Of a DNA stretch of 64,000 nt, positions 42,001-51,200 are shown piece by piece. Origin of the DNA: Candidatus Poribacteria bacterium (GTDB taxonomy: Bacteria; Poribacteria; WGA-4E; WGA-3G). The stretch's first letter is position 1; the number at the start of each line of letters is the position of its first letter. The stretch spans positions 186,001-250,000 of the forward strand of contig JAJEIE010000008.1 in the NCBI GenBank assembly GCA_022827625.1, given 5' to 3'. A model generated the notes under the pieces. It made no database searches. It saw nothing but the letters and a program-made list of their open reading frames with translations, and was not told where the DNA came from. The position numbers and the translations under genes were made by a program.

Positions 42001-43914
42001 TCAAGTGCGATCAGAAAAAAACATGGGTTTGAATTGGCAACCTTCCACGAATACATCGAAGAAATCGGGTGTAGTCTCCAGCTCAATGTGTTCGATATTC
42101 TTGACGAGACCTTCAATATCTGTGCGTTTTTTCTCGGAAAGGAGAACAGCCATCGCACCGGCAACTGCAGCGTTGCCGATTTTAACGACATTCGCCTCTG
42201 GAACAGGCGCAAGGAATCCGATGTCAACAGCGTCTTGCAGATCAACATAATTAGCAAAACCCCCTGCCAAAAAGAGCCTTGTGATGTCCTCAGGAATACA
42301 GCCGAAATGCCGTAAAACAATGTATTGTCCGCAATAGTTTGCAGCCTTTGCTTGTGCCAGATTGCTTGAATCGTCGCGCGAGAAAGTGATACCGTGTTCT
42401 GGCAAGACCGACATGATGCGTTGCTTCCTATCCGCAAAAACGCCTTTTGGACTCATCAAATCATTTCGACGTAACTCAGCGAGGAGCGAAATCAGCCCTG
42501 AACCGCATAACCCCTGAGGGGTCGCACTATCAATTGTCCCATAACTGAATTGATGCCCCTCCCATTTCAGAGATTCAATGGCACCCGGATAAGCAGGCAT
42601 TCCGTATTCAATGCCGCCACCTTCAAATGCAGGACCAGCAGGACACGACGCAGCAACCATCCGTTTCATGTTTCCGACGACTACCTCCGTGTTTGTCCCC
42701 ACATCAACTAACATGATGATTTCGTCTGTTGATGGAATATCAATAGAGACTAAATCAGCGGCGACATCTGCACCGACATGGCTCGCAATCAAGGGTAGGC
42801 TGACAACCATCGCCTTCGGATTCGCACGGATACCTAACCGGCGTGTTTTTTCAACAAGAGCGGTGGTTGAACGAATTCCGTCCTGATACTCATGTTCAAT
42901 CGTTGACTTATACGGTTTCTGACCGATGCTCTGGACATCCTGTTTAAAGAAGATATCCCGCATCGTCGTATTACCAGCCACAACGATCTCATAAATTTCT
43001 TGCCGGACGAAATCATGGCGATCGCACATATCCATGATTTCGCTGTTCAGGGCAGCAATGAGAGACCGGCGGAGTTCCCCATGAAATTCACCGTCGTAAC
43101 TGATGCGGTTCATGATGTCGCTACCACCAAAACGTTGTGGGTTCTCAAAGGAACTCACAGAAACCACTTTTCCAGTCTCCAAATCCACGAGATTTGCCAC
43201 CACTGTAGTTGTCCCGATGTCTACCGCTAATCCGTAAAGGTGGCCTCGGTAACGGTCAATCGGCTCATCATTGTAATAGACAACGCCGTCGTGCTGGCTC
43301 ACGCGTGGATTGTGTTCCAGTGTTTCGTTGTCATTTGTGTTTGTATGGGTTAGAATCCTCGGTGTACGCCGGAGCGGTGTAAACTCGATGTCTGTATCAA
43401 CATCAACAACGACAGCTTGGCAAGCGAGGCGGTAGTTATCTCGAAGGAAGGCTTCCGCTTCGTTGGGTGGCTGGAGGGCGTCCATGCCGCGTTTAATTTC
43501 AACAATACATTCATGACATTGTCCGGTTCGGAAACAGGAGGTAGGGACCTGTACGACTAAATCATCTGCGTAGTCAAAAACGGTTTTTCCGGGGGTGAGC
43601 TGATAGGCTTTTCCTTCGCATGTAATTGTACCGGTACCCTGTGGTTCTACCGCTTGATCGGAATCATCAATTTCCCAAGCACTGCGATAGTCCAGCTTAT
43701 CATCTCCGACACAGAGCAGCCCCGTCCCTTCATCAATTTTCCGTTGGTTTCGGCAACCAAATTTCGCCGTGCAGTGATCAAAGCGATTTTTGTAAGGGCA
43801 TCGGTAGGTAGCCTGGACATCGGCGTGGGTGACCAATCCCTCAAAAATCCGCGTAATTTTATTGAGACGTTTTTCGTATTCGGCTTTGTCTATTTTTTTT
43901 TCCACCGCTACCAT
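42001..43914 (-). CDS. ASKHA-domain corrinoid activation protein with [2Fe-2S] ferredoxin domain
   Basis: 637 residues. A Cys-rich head (Cys39, 48, 54, 68) is followed by a [2Fe-2S] ferredoxin domain (Cys127-x5-Cys133-x2-Cys136 and Cys165) and a long ASKHA/DUF4445 ATPase domain starting GLAVDIGTTTVVANLVD. This is the layout of RACo/RamA-type reductive activators, which use ATP to reduce inactive Co(II) corrinoid proteins to Co(I). Overlaps by 7 nt the B12-binding protein gene upstream, its probable partner. The extra N-terminal cysteines could hold a further metal site. Confidence 0.9.
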   Translation of the reverse strand: MVAVEKKIDKAEYEKRLNKITRIFEGLVTHADVQATYRCPYKNRFDHCTAKFGCRNQRKIDEGTGLLCVGDDKLDYRSAWEIDDSDQAVEPQGTGTITCEGKAYQLTPGKTVFDYADDLVVQVPTSCFRTGQCHECIVEIKRGMDALQPPNEAEAFLRDNYRLACQAVVVDVDTDIEFTPLRRTPRILTHTNTNDNETLEHNPRVSQHDGVVYYNDEPIDRYRGHLYGLAVDIGTTTVVANLVDLETGKVVSVSSFENPQRFGGSDIMNRISYDGEFHGELRRSLIAALNSEIMDMCDRHDFVRQEIYEIVVAGNTTMRDIFFKQDVQSIGQKPYKSTIEHEYQDGIRSTTALVEKTRRLGIRANPKAMVVSLPLIASHVGADVAADLVSIDIPSTDEIIMLVDVGTNTEVVVGNMKRMVAASCPAGPAFEGGGIEYGMPAYPGAIESLKWEGHQFSYGTIDSATPQGLCGSGLISLLAELRRNDLMSPKGVFADRKQRIMSVLPEHGITFSRDDSSNLAQAKAANYCGQYIVLRHFGCIPEDITRLFLAGGFANYVDLQDAVDIGFLAPVPEANVVKIGNAAVAGAMAVLLSEKKRTDIEGLVKNIEHIELETTPDFFDVFVEGCQFKPMFFSDRT

Positions 43915-44666
43915 TCCTCATCTTCTTCCAGAAGGAACTTTTTAGCTAAAGCAACACAAGCAAGGGCATCTTTACCGTATCCATCAGCCCCCATATCATC
44001 AGCAAATGTCTGTGTGACAGGTGCGCCGCCCACCATAATCTTTACGTCTTCCCGCAAATCTTCATCAATGAAGGCATCAATTGTTTTCCCCATATTCGGC
44101 ATCGTCGTCGTCAGGAGTGCGGACATACCCAAAATAGGTGCCTCATATTCCTCAACGGCTTCAATAAATTCATCTTCAGAAGTATCAACCCCCAAATCGT
44201 GTACGACGAAACCGGCACCGCGGAGCATCATGATGCACAGATTTTTGCCGATATCGTGGAGATCGCCCTTGACGGTTCCCATAATCACAGTGCCGATGGG
44301 TTCGATACCTGAGTCGGAAAGAATGGGTTCGATGTGTGCCATTCCGACTTTCATCGCGCGAGCACAGGCTAAGACTTCCGGGACAAAGATGAAGTTTTCT
44401 CGGAACTTGATACCGACGATACCCATTCCCGCAATGAGCCCATCATCCATAATCTCCAGTGCTTCCGTGCCACCTTCGAGTGCGGTCACCGTCAATTCAT
44501 CGACGGTGTGATGGTCGCCATCAATAAGTGCAGCAGCGATGTCTTGCATTGCTGGGGTCGCTTGTGCGAACATCTCAATGGTCAGTTCTATCTCATCAGG
44601 CTGCTCAAGATATTCTTCGATTTCTTCTCGGATAAATTCATTTGCGATGTCATTAATAGATGCCAC
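43908..44666 (-). CDS. Corrinoid (B12)-binding methyltransferase protein, MtbC/MtmC-like
   Basis: 252 residues from a GTG at 44666 with GAGGAGG upstream (12-nt spacing); an ATG at 44723 is possible but adds a Cys/Arg-rich non-conserved head. The helical cap (LIDGDHHTVDELTVTALEGGTEALEIMDDGLIAGMGIVG, read as pattern) and Rossmann B12 domain with GTVKGDLHDIGKNL, whose His137 is the lower cobalt ligand, are clear. Carries methyl groups between a substrate-specific methyltransferase and an acceptor. The substrate-specific MttB/MtgB-type enzyme is not in this window. Confidence 0.92.
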   Translation of the reverse strand: MASINDIANEFIREEIEEYLEQPDEIELTIEMFAQATPAMQDIAAALIDGDHHTVDELTVTALEGGTEALEIMDDGLIAGMGIVGIKFRENFIFVPEVLACARAMKVGMAHIEPILSDSGIEPIGTVIMGTVKGDLHDIGKNLCIMMLRGAGFVVHDLGVDTSEDEFIEAVEEYEAPILGMSALLTTTMPNMGKTIDAFIDEDLREDVKIMVGGAPVTQTFADDMGADGYGKDALACVALAKKFLLEEDEEW

Positions 44667-44791
44667 GAGTTTTGAACGCCTCCTCAAACAACATAAGATA
44701 CCACAGGCAGAGAAAAATGGCAATGAATTTTGTGAGTGACAACATAACTATATTGGATTTCACGATTCCCGAAATACCTCATAAATTTGAC

Positions 44792-44814
44792 AGGCGCGCC
44801 TTGAAAGCGCGCCT
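44792..44814. terminator. Perfect GC hairpin after TRAP binding-protein gene
   Basis: AGGCGCGC and GCGCGCCT pair over 8 bp with a 7-nt loop. It lies 40 bp past the stop of the TRAP protein gene. Terminator or REP-like repeat; no strong T-run. Confidence 0.5.
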
Positions 44815-44853
44815 ATTCGGGTAAAGTTTGCTAACGCGTCGCGTCAGTGCCAC

Positions 44854-45897
44854 CTAATTTTTCTCCCGGTATTCCTGCAAAAGAGCGTTAATCTTATCAA
44901 GGAAGGCTTGCGAGTAGACTTCACCCACGAGTGCGTTATGGGTGTCTATAGCAATAGCATCCCATGCTTCGCGGGAATCTTCCTCAAATTCGACGATCTC
45001 AATGCCCGCTTTCTTTTGCAGCGCCTCAAGTGCCCGTTCATTATCTTTTCGGATATCCTGAATTAAGCTGTCCTGATACGCGTTCGCGATTTCACGCACA
45101 ACCTGCTGTTGATCGGGAGAAAGTTGATCAAATTTCTCTTTTGTTATAACAGTCGCACCAACCCCAACATTAACAGGCAGATCACTCATATACTTAAACT
45201 TATCATACCATTGCAATGCTACAGTGACATACGGAGAGGCAACTATAGTGTTAAGCTGTCCTGCGTAGAGAGAAGGAAGGACCTGTGTAACCTCTCTGAG
45301 TACAGTTGCGATTTCGGCGTTTTCGTAAAATGTACGTGCGATTTTGTCGCTTGAGCGCGCCCACATCTTGACGCTTGATGCCTGAAGATCGGCAATGGTG
45401 CGAATCGGTTGATTACTGAAAATATAATAATAACCGATGTCCCCCATACCGAGCAGTACGTATCCGGCATCCATAAAGGCTTTTTCGAGATCTGCGCGGA
45501 GGTAATCCCGTACGTAGTCGAGTTCCTCGTAGGTTTTGAACATCCGAGGCAGTTGGAAAATCAGGACCTCTTCTTGTATTTCACCGAGTCCAGTGGCTGT
45601 CATCGCACCAGCATGAATCAACCCAGCCCGCATCTTACGAACGACATCAAGTTCGTCGCCCTGTACCCCGTTTGGATAGATACGCAGTCGGATTTCACCA
45701 TCTGTTTTGGCGCGCATCTCCTTTCCCATCGCCTCAAAATTGTTCATCCATGTAGAGCCTTTCGGCGCGAGCGTCGCGAACTTAATAGATTCAGCGGCGA
45801 TGTCTGCTATGGGTAAACAGAGCAGCCCCCAAATTAAGAGAAACACGCCCCCGAATTGAGCGGCGTATGCTTTATAGTCCCTTTTCTTTTCCTGCAT
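44854..45897 (-). CDS. TRAP transporter solute-binding protein, DctP-like
   Basis: 347 residues with a signal peptide (about 1-35). Features KFATLAPKGSTWMNNFEAMGKEM, GEIRLRIYPNGVQGDELDVVRKMRAG, MWARSSDKIARTFYENA with the conserved Arg that binds carboxylates, and NTIVASPYVTVALQWYDKFKYMSDLP match the DctP family. Binds a periplasmic organic acid for Na+-driven import. Partner membrane subunits DctQ and DctM are absent from the window. The upstream TatT-like gene overlaps its ATG by 1 nt, matching the TatT-TatP pairing. Confidence 0.9.
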   Translation of the reverse strand: MQEKKRDYKAYAAQFGGVFLLIWGLLCLPIADIAAESIKFATLAPKGSTWMNNFEAMGKEMRAKTDGEIRLRIYPNGVQGDELDVVRKMRAGLIHAGAMTATGLGEIQEEVLIFQLPRMFKTYEELDYVRDYLRADLEKAFMDAGYVLLGMGDIGYYYIFSNQPIRTIADLQASSVKMWARSSDKIARTFYENAEIATVLREVTQVLPSLYAGQLNTIVASPYVTVALQWYDKFKYMSDLPVNVGVGATVITKEKFDQLSPDQQQVVREIANAYQDSLIQDIRKDNERALEALQKKAGIEIVEFEEDSREAWDAIAIDTHNALVGEVYSQAFLDKINALLQEYREKN

Positions 45898-46808
45898 TAT
45901 TCAATCCCTCCTTCTTCCATTTCTTCTAAATCAAAAAGCATATCCATCTGATCGAGCCAACGTTTCGCGCGTGATTTTGCCAAAGCGGTCGCCGCCTCCT
46001 CGCCAGGATAAACGTCCGACGGGGCATCAAGCACTTCCTGTAAAGACCGTCTGTAGAGTTCCGCATCCAGTTTAGGATAGGCATAGTAACGGGCGAGATA
46101 GAATTTGCTCATCAGGAATTTGCCATCATTAATCTCGTCTACACGCTCAATGTGTTCCTTCGCCTTCTCTGGGTCACCACCGATTGTTGGTGCCCGGTCG
46201 CCATAATAAACAGCATAAAACAGATGTGCGCTACCGAAGTAGAACGTTTCATCTAATTCAAGGATACGTGCCATCATGAGTTCAACGCGCGCCAGGTCAA
46301 TTACCTGCATCGGATCATCTTTCTGAAGGCTAATCCCGCGTGCTACAGCGTAAGCCCCCCAAAACAGGGGTTCAACCTGCTTTTTTTTCAGTTTTTGAAG
46401 TGCTTTTTTGAAGGTTTCCATATCAACACTTCTCGGTTCTTTGAACGCCTCATCAGATTTTGCGAGCACGTCGAATGCGTATGCCTCAGTCCGCTTATAG
46501 CGCTCAATTGCCTGTGCGCGCATTTCTGCTGCAGTCTCGTAGTCTCCAGCGATTTCAGCCTCCTCCATCCTATCCTCAAGGAACCCGGCGTAAGAAGAAT
46601 GCGCGCGGGCGGTTTTAACGATGAGACCTGTATTCCCAAGTTTTGCGAGTCGGTCAAGGGTCCCGAGATTGCCTTCAAGCGTAGATTCCACAACGGTTAG
46701 GTTCCCCTCACTCTGAATCCGAGATAACTTGGCGAGACCACACCCACCAAGGAGTATCGGGAGGAGGAGTAAAATGGATATACGAAAACAAAGCTTACTG
46801 TATATCAT
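45897..46808 (-). CDS. TatT-like TRAP-associated lipoprotein
   Basis: 303 residues, lipobox LGGC with Cys23. Helical TPR-like repeats continue to the end (TAAEMRAQAIERYKRTEAYAFDVLAKSDE; YFGSAHLFYAVYYGDRAPTIGGDPEKAKEHIERV, typical of the TatT family first described in Treponema). TatT proteins form trimers and dock the TRAP binding protein. AGGAGG lies 12 nt before the ATG. Stop overlaps the next gene's start by 1 nt. Confidence 0.87.
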   Translation of the reverse strand: MIYSKLCFRISILLLLPILLGGCGLAKLSRIQSEGNLTVVESTLEGNLGTLDRLAKLGNTGLIVKTARAHSSYAGFLEDRMEEAEIAGDYETAAEMRAQAIERYKRTEAYAFDVLAKSDEAFKEPRSVDMETFKKALQKLKKKQVEPLFWGAYAVARGISLQKDDPMQVIDLARVELMMARILELDETFYFGSAHLFYAVYYGDRAPTIGGDPEKAKEHIERVDEINDGKFLMSKFYLARYYAYPKLDAELYRRSLQEVLDAPSDVYPGEEAATALAKSRAKRWLDQMDMLFDLEEMEEGGIE

Positions 46809-46929
46809 AGGTTAAATTTGCCTCCTATACATGTTGCGCGGCTTTATTGTAACCGCGAGAAAAATATAATACCATTTCTGAAAATTGATGTCGCATGAGC
46901 GGTTTGTTATGCATTACGGCACAACAGAA

Positions 46930-46948
46930 CACAAACTAAAAGTTTGTG
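46930..46948. repeat. CACAAAC/GTTTGTG palindrome
   Basis: CACAAAC-TAAAA-GTTTGTG, a perfect 7-bp stem between the YgfZ/GcvT-like and TatT-like genes. Similar elements with this core are widespread as interspersed repeats; terminator function is uncertain. Confidence 0.5.
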
Positions 46949-46983
46949 CTACATAAGATAGCAAGTTTTGGGAAACCCGCAAA

Positions 46984-48096
46984 CTACACCGTAAACGGTA
47001 GAAGCGCGATTGTCCCGTCGATCCGTCCCTCTGAGGTTTCAATTTGAACGCGACTTCCAGCGTCAGTGACCGCCATCCGTACGTAAGCCATAGCTATCGG
47101 TTTTTCGAGCGTTGGGGAGAAGGTGGAACTGGTAATCCAACCCACCTCTTTATCCGCATTGAAAACCCGCGCACCGTGGCAAAGTTCAAAGGATTCTGCT
47201 GATGCAGAGATACCGTCAATTTCAATACCACGCAGTAAGCGATTGGGATGCCCTCGATACTTCATTCGGGCGACAATTTCTTGCCCAATATAGCACCCCT
47301 TTTCAAAATCAATAGCGTGTTCTAACTCCGCCTCAAGCGGGATGACAGCATCGGTGAGTTCGGTGCCATACCTTGGAATGCCCGCCTCAATCCGAAGCGA
47401 TTCAAGGGCGTTCCAACCAACCGGTTGAACGTTAAACCGTTCACCTGCATGCATCAGTCTTTCCCAGAGCGGCACCAATGCCGCAGCTGCCGTGTAAAGT
47501 GTATAACCGATCTCGCCAGTGGTGTCTGTTCTCACACATACAGCGTTATAGTTGAACAGGGCATCCGCTTCATGAAAACGATTGTGGCGTTCAGGTAAGT
47601 CTGCGAGGTCATTCATACCCAACACGGATTGGACGAGGCCCGATGACGCGGGACCGTGGACAGCAATTGCCCCGGTTTCAGCAGTCAAATCAGAAATTTC
47701 TACATCGTCAGCGATGATGTATTTGTCCAATTCGTTGAAGAGGGTTTCCGTGGTCTCAGCGGCGGTGTCAATGCCAATCATATCTTTGAGAACGTAGACA
47801 TTAAAATCTGCGATAATTTTGCCCCGATGTGTCAAGACCATGGCATAAGTGCCTTGTCCAACTGATAGGCTTTCAACATCGTTGGAGATGATACGGTGTA
47901 GAAATTTTGCCCGATCTTCCCCGACGAATCGGTATCTGCCGCGATAGGATACATCTGCAATGCCGACGCTCTGCCTGACAGCATGATGTTCGGAAATTGG
48001 GTCGATAAACTGGGCAGCTACATGCCAATCGTCGTGCTTTTTGGCAAAGGTTGCCCCCAACTGTTCATGGATGTAATAGAGTGGTGTCGTCTTCAT
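46984..48096 (-). CDS. YgfZ/GcvT family folate-binding protein
   Basis: 370 residues. The YgfZ signature KGCYIGQEIVARMKYRG (about 270-286) and the GcvT-like folate-binding core (VGIADVSYRGRYRFVGEDRAKFLHRIISND near 45; FEKGCYIGQE) are clear. The protein binds tetrahydrofolate and, in E. coli, helps iron-sulfur enzyme maturation; a GcvT-like aminomethyltransferase or DmdA-like demethylase role cannot be excluded. AGAGG lies 7 nt before the ATG. Upstream is copy B of the dispersed repeat. Confidence 0.88.
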   Translation of the reverse strand: MKTTPLYYIHEQLGATFAKKHDDWHVAAQFIDPISEHHAVRQSVGIADVSYRGRYRFVGEDRAKFLHRIISNDVESLSVGQGTYAMVLTHRGKIIADFNVYVLKDMIGIDTAAETTETLFNELDKYIIADDVEISDLTAETGAIAVHGPASSGLVQSVLGMNDLADLPERHNRFHEADALFNYNAVCVRTDTTGEIGYTLYTAAAALVPLWERLMHAGERFNVQPVGWNALESLRIEAGIPRYGTELTDAVIPLEAELEHAIDFEKGCYIGQEIVARMKYRGHPNRLLRGIEIDGISASAESFELCHGARVFNADKEVGWITSSTFSPTLEKPIAMAYVRMAVTDAGSRVQIETSEGRIDGTIALLPFTV

Positions 48097-48121
48097 TTGT
48101 CAACCTCTGATGAATGCCATG

Positions 48122-48238
48122 CGCGCATTCAGCGTTGATTTTCTAAAATTGGTAAGAACCTACTTCAGAATATGAATGGTTCCCAAACAATTGGATGTCT
48201 GCAAGGACAACGGACGCAGCAGCTCAGATTCAATAGTT
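48122..48238 (+). repeat. 118-bp dispersed repeat, copy B
   Basis: Runs from CGCGCATTCAG to CAATAGTT and aligns with the complement of 41872-41989. It fills the spacer between the Omp85-fusion gene and the YgfZ-like gene, and its end overlaps the Omp85 gene's stop codon. Confidence 0.8.
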
Positions 48239-51200
48239 CAAAAAATGCGATCCAAACGCAAAATGATTTGCGGATCCCGTAGCGAGAACGAGGCACTAAG
48301 CGGTTCTGCGACTTCAAGAGCGACACTCCAAGGTGGGAGATCTCCTGACGGATCCATAAAAATGGAACACCCCACGCCGATTGCGGTGTTGAATTGTGCC
48401 GAGAGTTCGCCAAAGTCTGGAAATGCGACATCGTCGTCCCACCACGTCCTGCCTGAATCTAAGAAGCAGCTCAGCGTCCATCCAAATACAGCATCGGATT
48501 CTGAGAGAATTATCTCTTTGATAAACCGATACTCAAGGTTAACCAATAACCGATTATCTCCAGCAAACCTATTGAAACCGTAGCCACGCAGGTTAGCACC
48601 CCCACCAAGATGCAGAAGGCGTTGTGTGGGCAAGGGCGCGTCTGAAAAATCACCACCAACTCGGACATGCAGATGATGCGGACCGAACAATCGAGTATAC
48701 CGCATCAACTCAAATTGATAGAGGTTGAACCCGTAGTCGCCTCTTACGATTTCGATGCCGAACTGTCCACGCCACCCACGTTGAGTGCGTTCATTTGCAG
48801 AAGAATAGGTATGGAAATGCCGTCTTGTGGTGGATTTGTGGTCTCGCGTATCAAAGGCGTAAATCAACGCAACACCTTCCAACACACCCCGATCAATTCG
48901 GGCATTGCCCCGTTTGATCTGGTTTCGATTTAAGTAACTCCAATCCGTTGATTTGGAGAGATTATCGTGCGCTTCCGTTGTCAATTCGAGTCGTAGGTAG
49001 TGCCATTCGGCAGTTGCGTAAGTTATCCAGCCTTGAATTCCCTGACGACGGTAATAATCCTGAAGGTCGAAACCGTAGTAGGCAGCACTCAGATTGATAT
49101 TGCCGGAACGCAGAGAAGCATTTGAGCTAATGCCTGTGAGCTTATACACACTTGCGCCGACTTTGAGAGATTGCCGACGAAAAAAAATCTTTTCAAGCCC
49201 TGCGTGATAGTCCCACGTTTTACTGGAAATGCCACGGCTGATGGCACCGGAAAGTTGCTCTTTACCTGCGAGTTGGGTTGTGAGCTGGGTGGCGAGTGTT
49301 CCGCCTGCGCCGAGTACTAACCCATGAACACGATTGAATTGAAGGATCGGGAAGCCGGATGTGCTTGCGAGAGGTTGCTCCTCAATTTCAACAATCATGA
49401 TGTTTTTTCCACCCTCGCGCTGGACCCGCCAATTCTGGATCGATTTGAAGTGCTCATTATTAGCGTTGAGTTGCCGGCGCATCTGATTTATTTTCGACTG
49501 TCCGAGGGAACGATGATAAATATCAGGCGTTTGTAAAGTCGATTTTTCGTCGGCATCCGCGGTCTTTATATTCAATGCCGCCAACAGTTCTGCGCGAGAG
49601 ATTCGGTTATTTCCGGTGAAACGGACTTCATGTAATGTACCCTCATTAATGGTAAAGGTCAGCACATCATTAACGATTTCGTAGGTAACCGTGGCGAACT
49701 CATACCCCCGATTTAAATAAAAATCAGCAATCAGTTGTTGCTTTAGCCAAACGCCATCAACAGCAAGATAGCCACTTTTTAAGTCGAACCACCTCCTGAT
49801 GAATGCCGTAGGAAAACTCCGGTTTCCCTTAATCTTAATTTCACGAGCAAATATCGTAGGTGCTTCCGTGATTTTAATAAGCAGATCTATAGCTGCTGGA
49901 CGTTCAACCGCTGCACCGTCGGCAGCAACTTGTTTCGTTTCCAAATGTGCATCTTGGAATCTATCTTGGTTCCCCAGTTCAGCAAGCAACCATGTGAGCT
50001 GTGCGCTTGTAACGACATCTCCAGGGCGAACAGGGATCTGTTTCTCAACGACCTCAGGCGGCATCACAGTATTGCCCTCAATTTCAATGGATGCAACTCG
50101 GAATTGCGCTTCAGTTGCAAAGGTTTCAGCAGGGAACGGTGACCGTCTCTCAAAGCGAAGGACTCCCATCGCTGGGGCAATGTATTCGGAAAGTGGGGCT
50201 GTATATTCATGCGGCAGATGGGGCCACCACGGATGCTCGTCGTAGTAAGTTGGTAACCAATAACTGTACTCCCGCTGTGTAGTAGCTGTGAGGTTCTGGG
50301 TATCCTTTGTAATAAGTTGTGCCTTACGGTGAATGTTAAAAAGTGATATATCTTTGAGCTGGGGCGAATTTTGTAAATTCATCTGAGCCGGTTTTTCCAG
50401 GGTTTCACGCGGGAATGCGATTTCAAGGGTCCAAGAAGTAGCGTTAATTTGTGTTGCCACCTCCGCATCTGAACTCCATGCGCGGTTTCCTTCAAAGGTA
50501 GTCTCCAGTGTTTGTTGATCCAAGGCGAGTTGGACGTCTGACGGTGCGAATTGGAAACTCGCCTCTCCGGGCTTACGAACCTGTTGGTCAAAGAGCGCAC
50601 CAATTGGATTGATAACAAGGTGATGGTAAATATCGGTTCGGGGATTGGCATCAATTAGAATTTCAATGCACTCATCTTCCCAAATCGGCGAATCGCGCTG
50701 CGTCTGTGAGACACGAGGCAGGTGCGAATTCGGGATATGTGCGACCACACCGATATATAAATTTTGGTCATCCCACATCAAGAAAGTCTCAGTCAAATCG
50801 TTAGATGCCTCGGTGCCTTCAGCATTCTGAAACGCCGAGAGTGCACTGGCAGCTTGCCAGACGAGTTCAGACAAATTGCCATCAATAACAGGAGGCTTCT
50901 CTGTTCGCGGTACAGGATGCGCCGCGTTCAGCAGCGACGCCGGTGCTGTATCTGTTTGGACGTTCCGTTGGTTTTCAGCAGGCATACTTTGTAACAGCGA
51001 GATGCCGTTAGTGGCTTTCAAACGAAATAGCGGGCCACCATCATTAATAAGAGCGAGTGCGGTATCGCTTTCAATTTGTGCGGGTAGATTGATCACGACT
51101 TGCTGCTTTTCGCTTTCAAGCAGGGCATCAATAGCGTAATCTTTCGGGAGTTGCAAGAGGATGTTCCCACCTTGCGCAGTTATATCCATCGGTGCTGCAA

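Noticed and set aside
43654-44511. 285-codon plus-strand open frame
   Set aside because: It lies opposite the ASKHA activator and B12-binding genes, both of which have clear motifs; the frame gives low-complexity Ser/Pro-rich sequence.
48176-48583. Plus-strand frame starting in dispersed repeat copy B
   Set aside because: It is opposite the Omp85 barrel; the peptide similarity to the homocysteine methyltransferase start is explained by the shared repeat.
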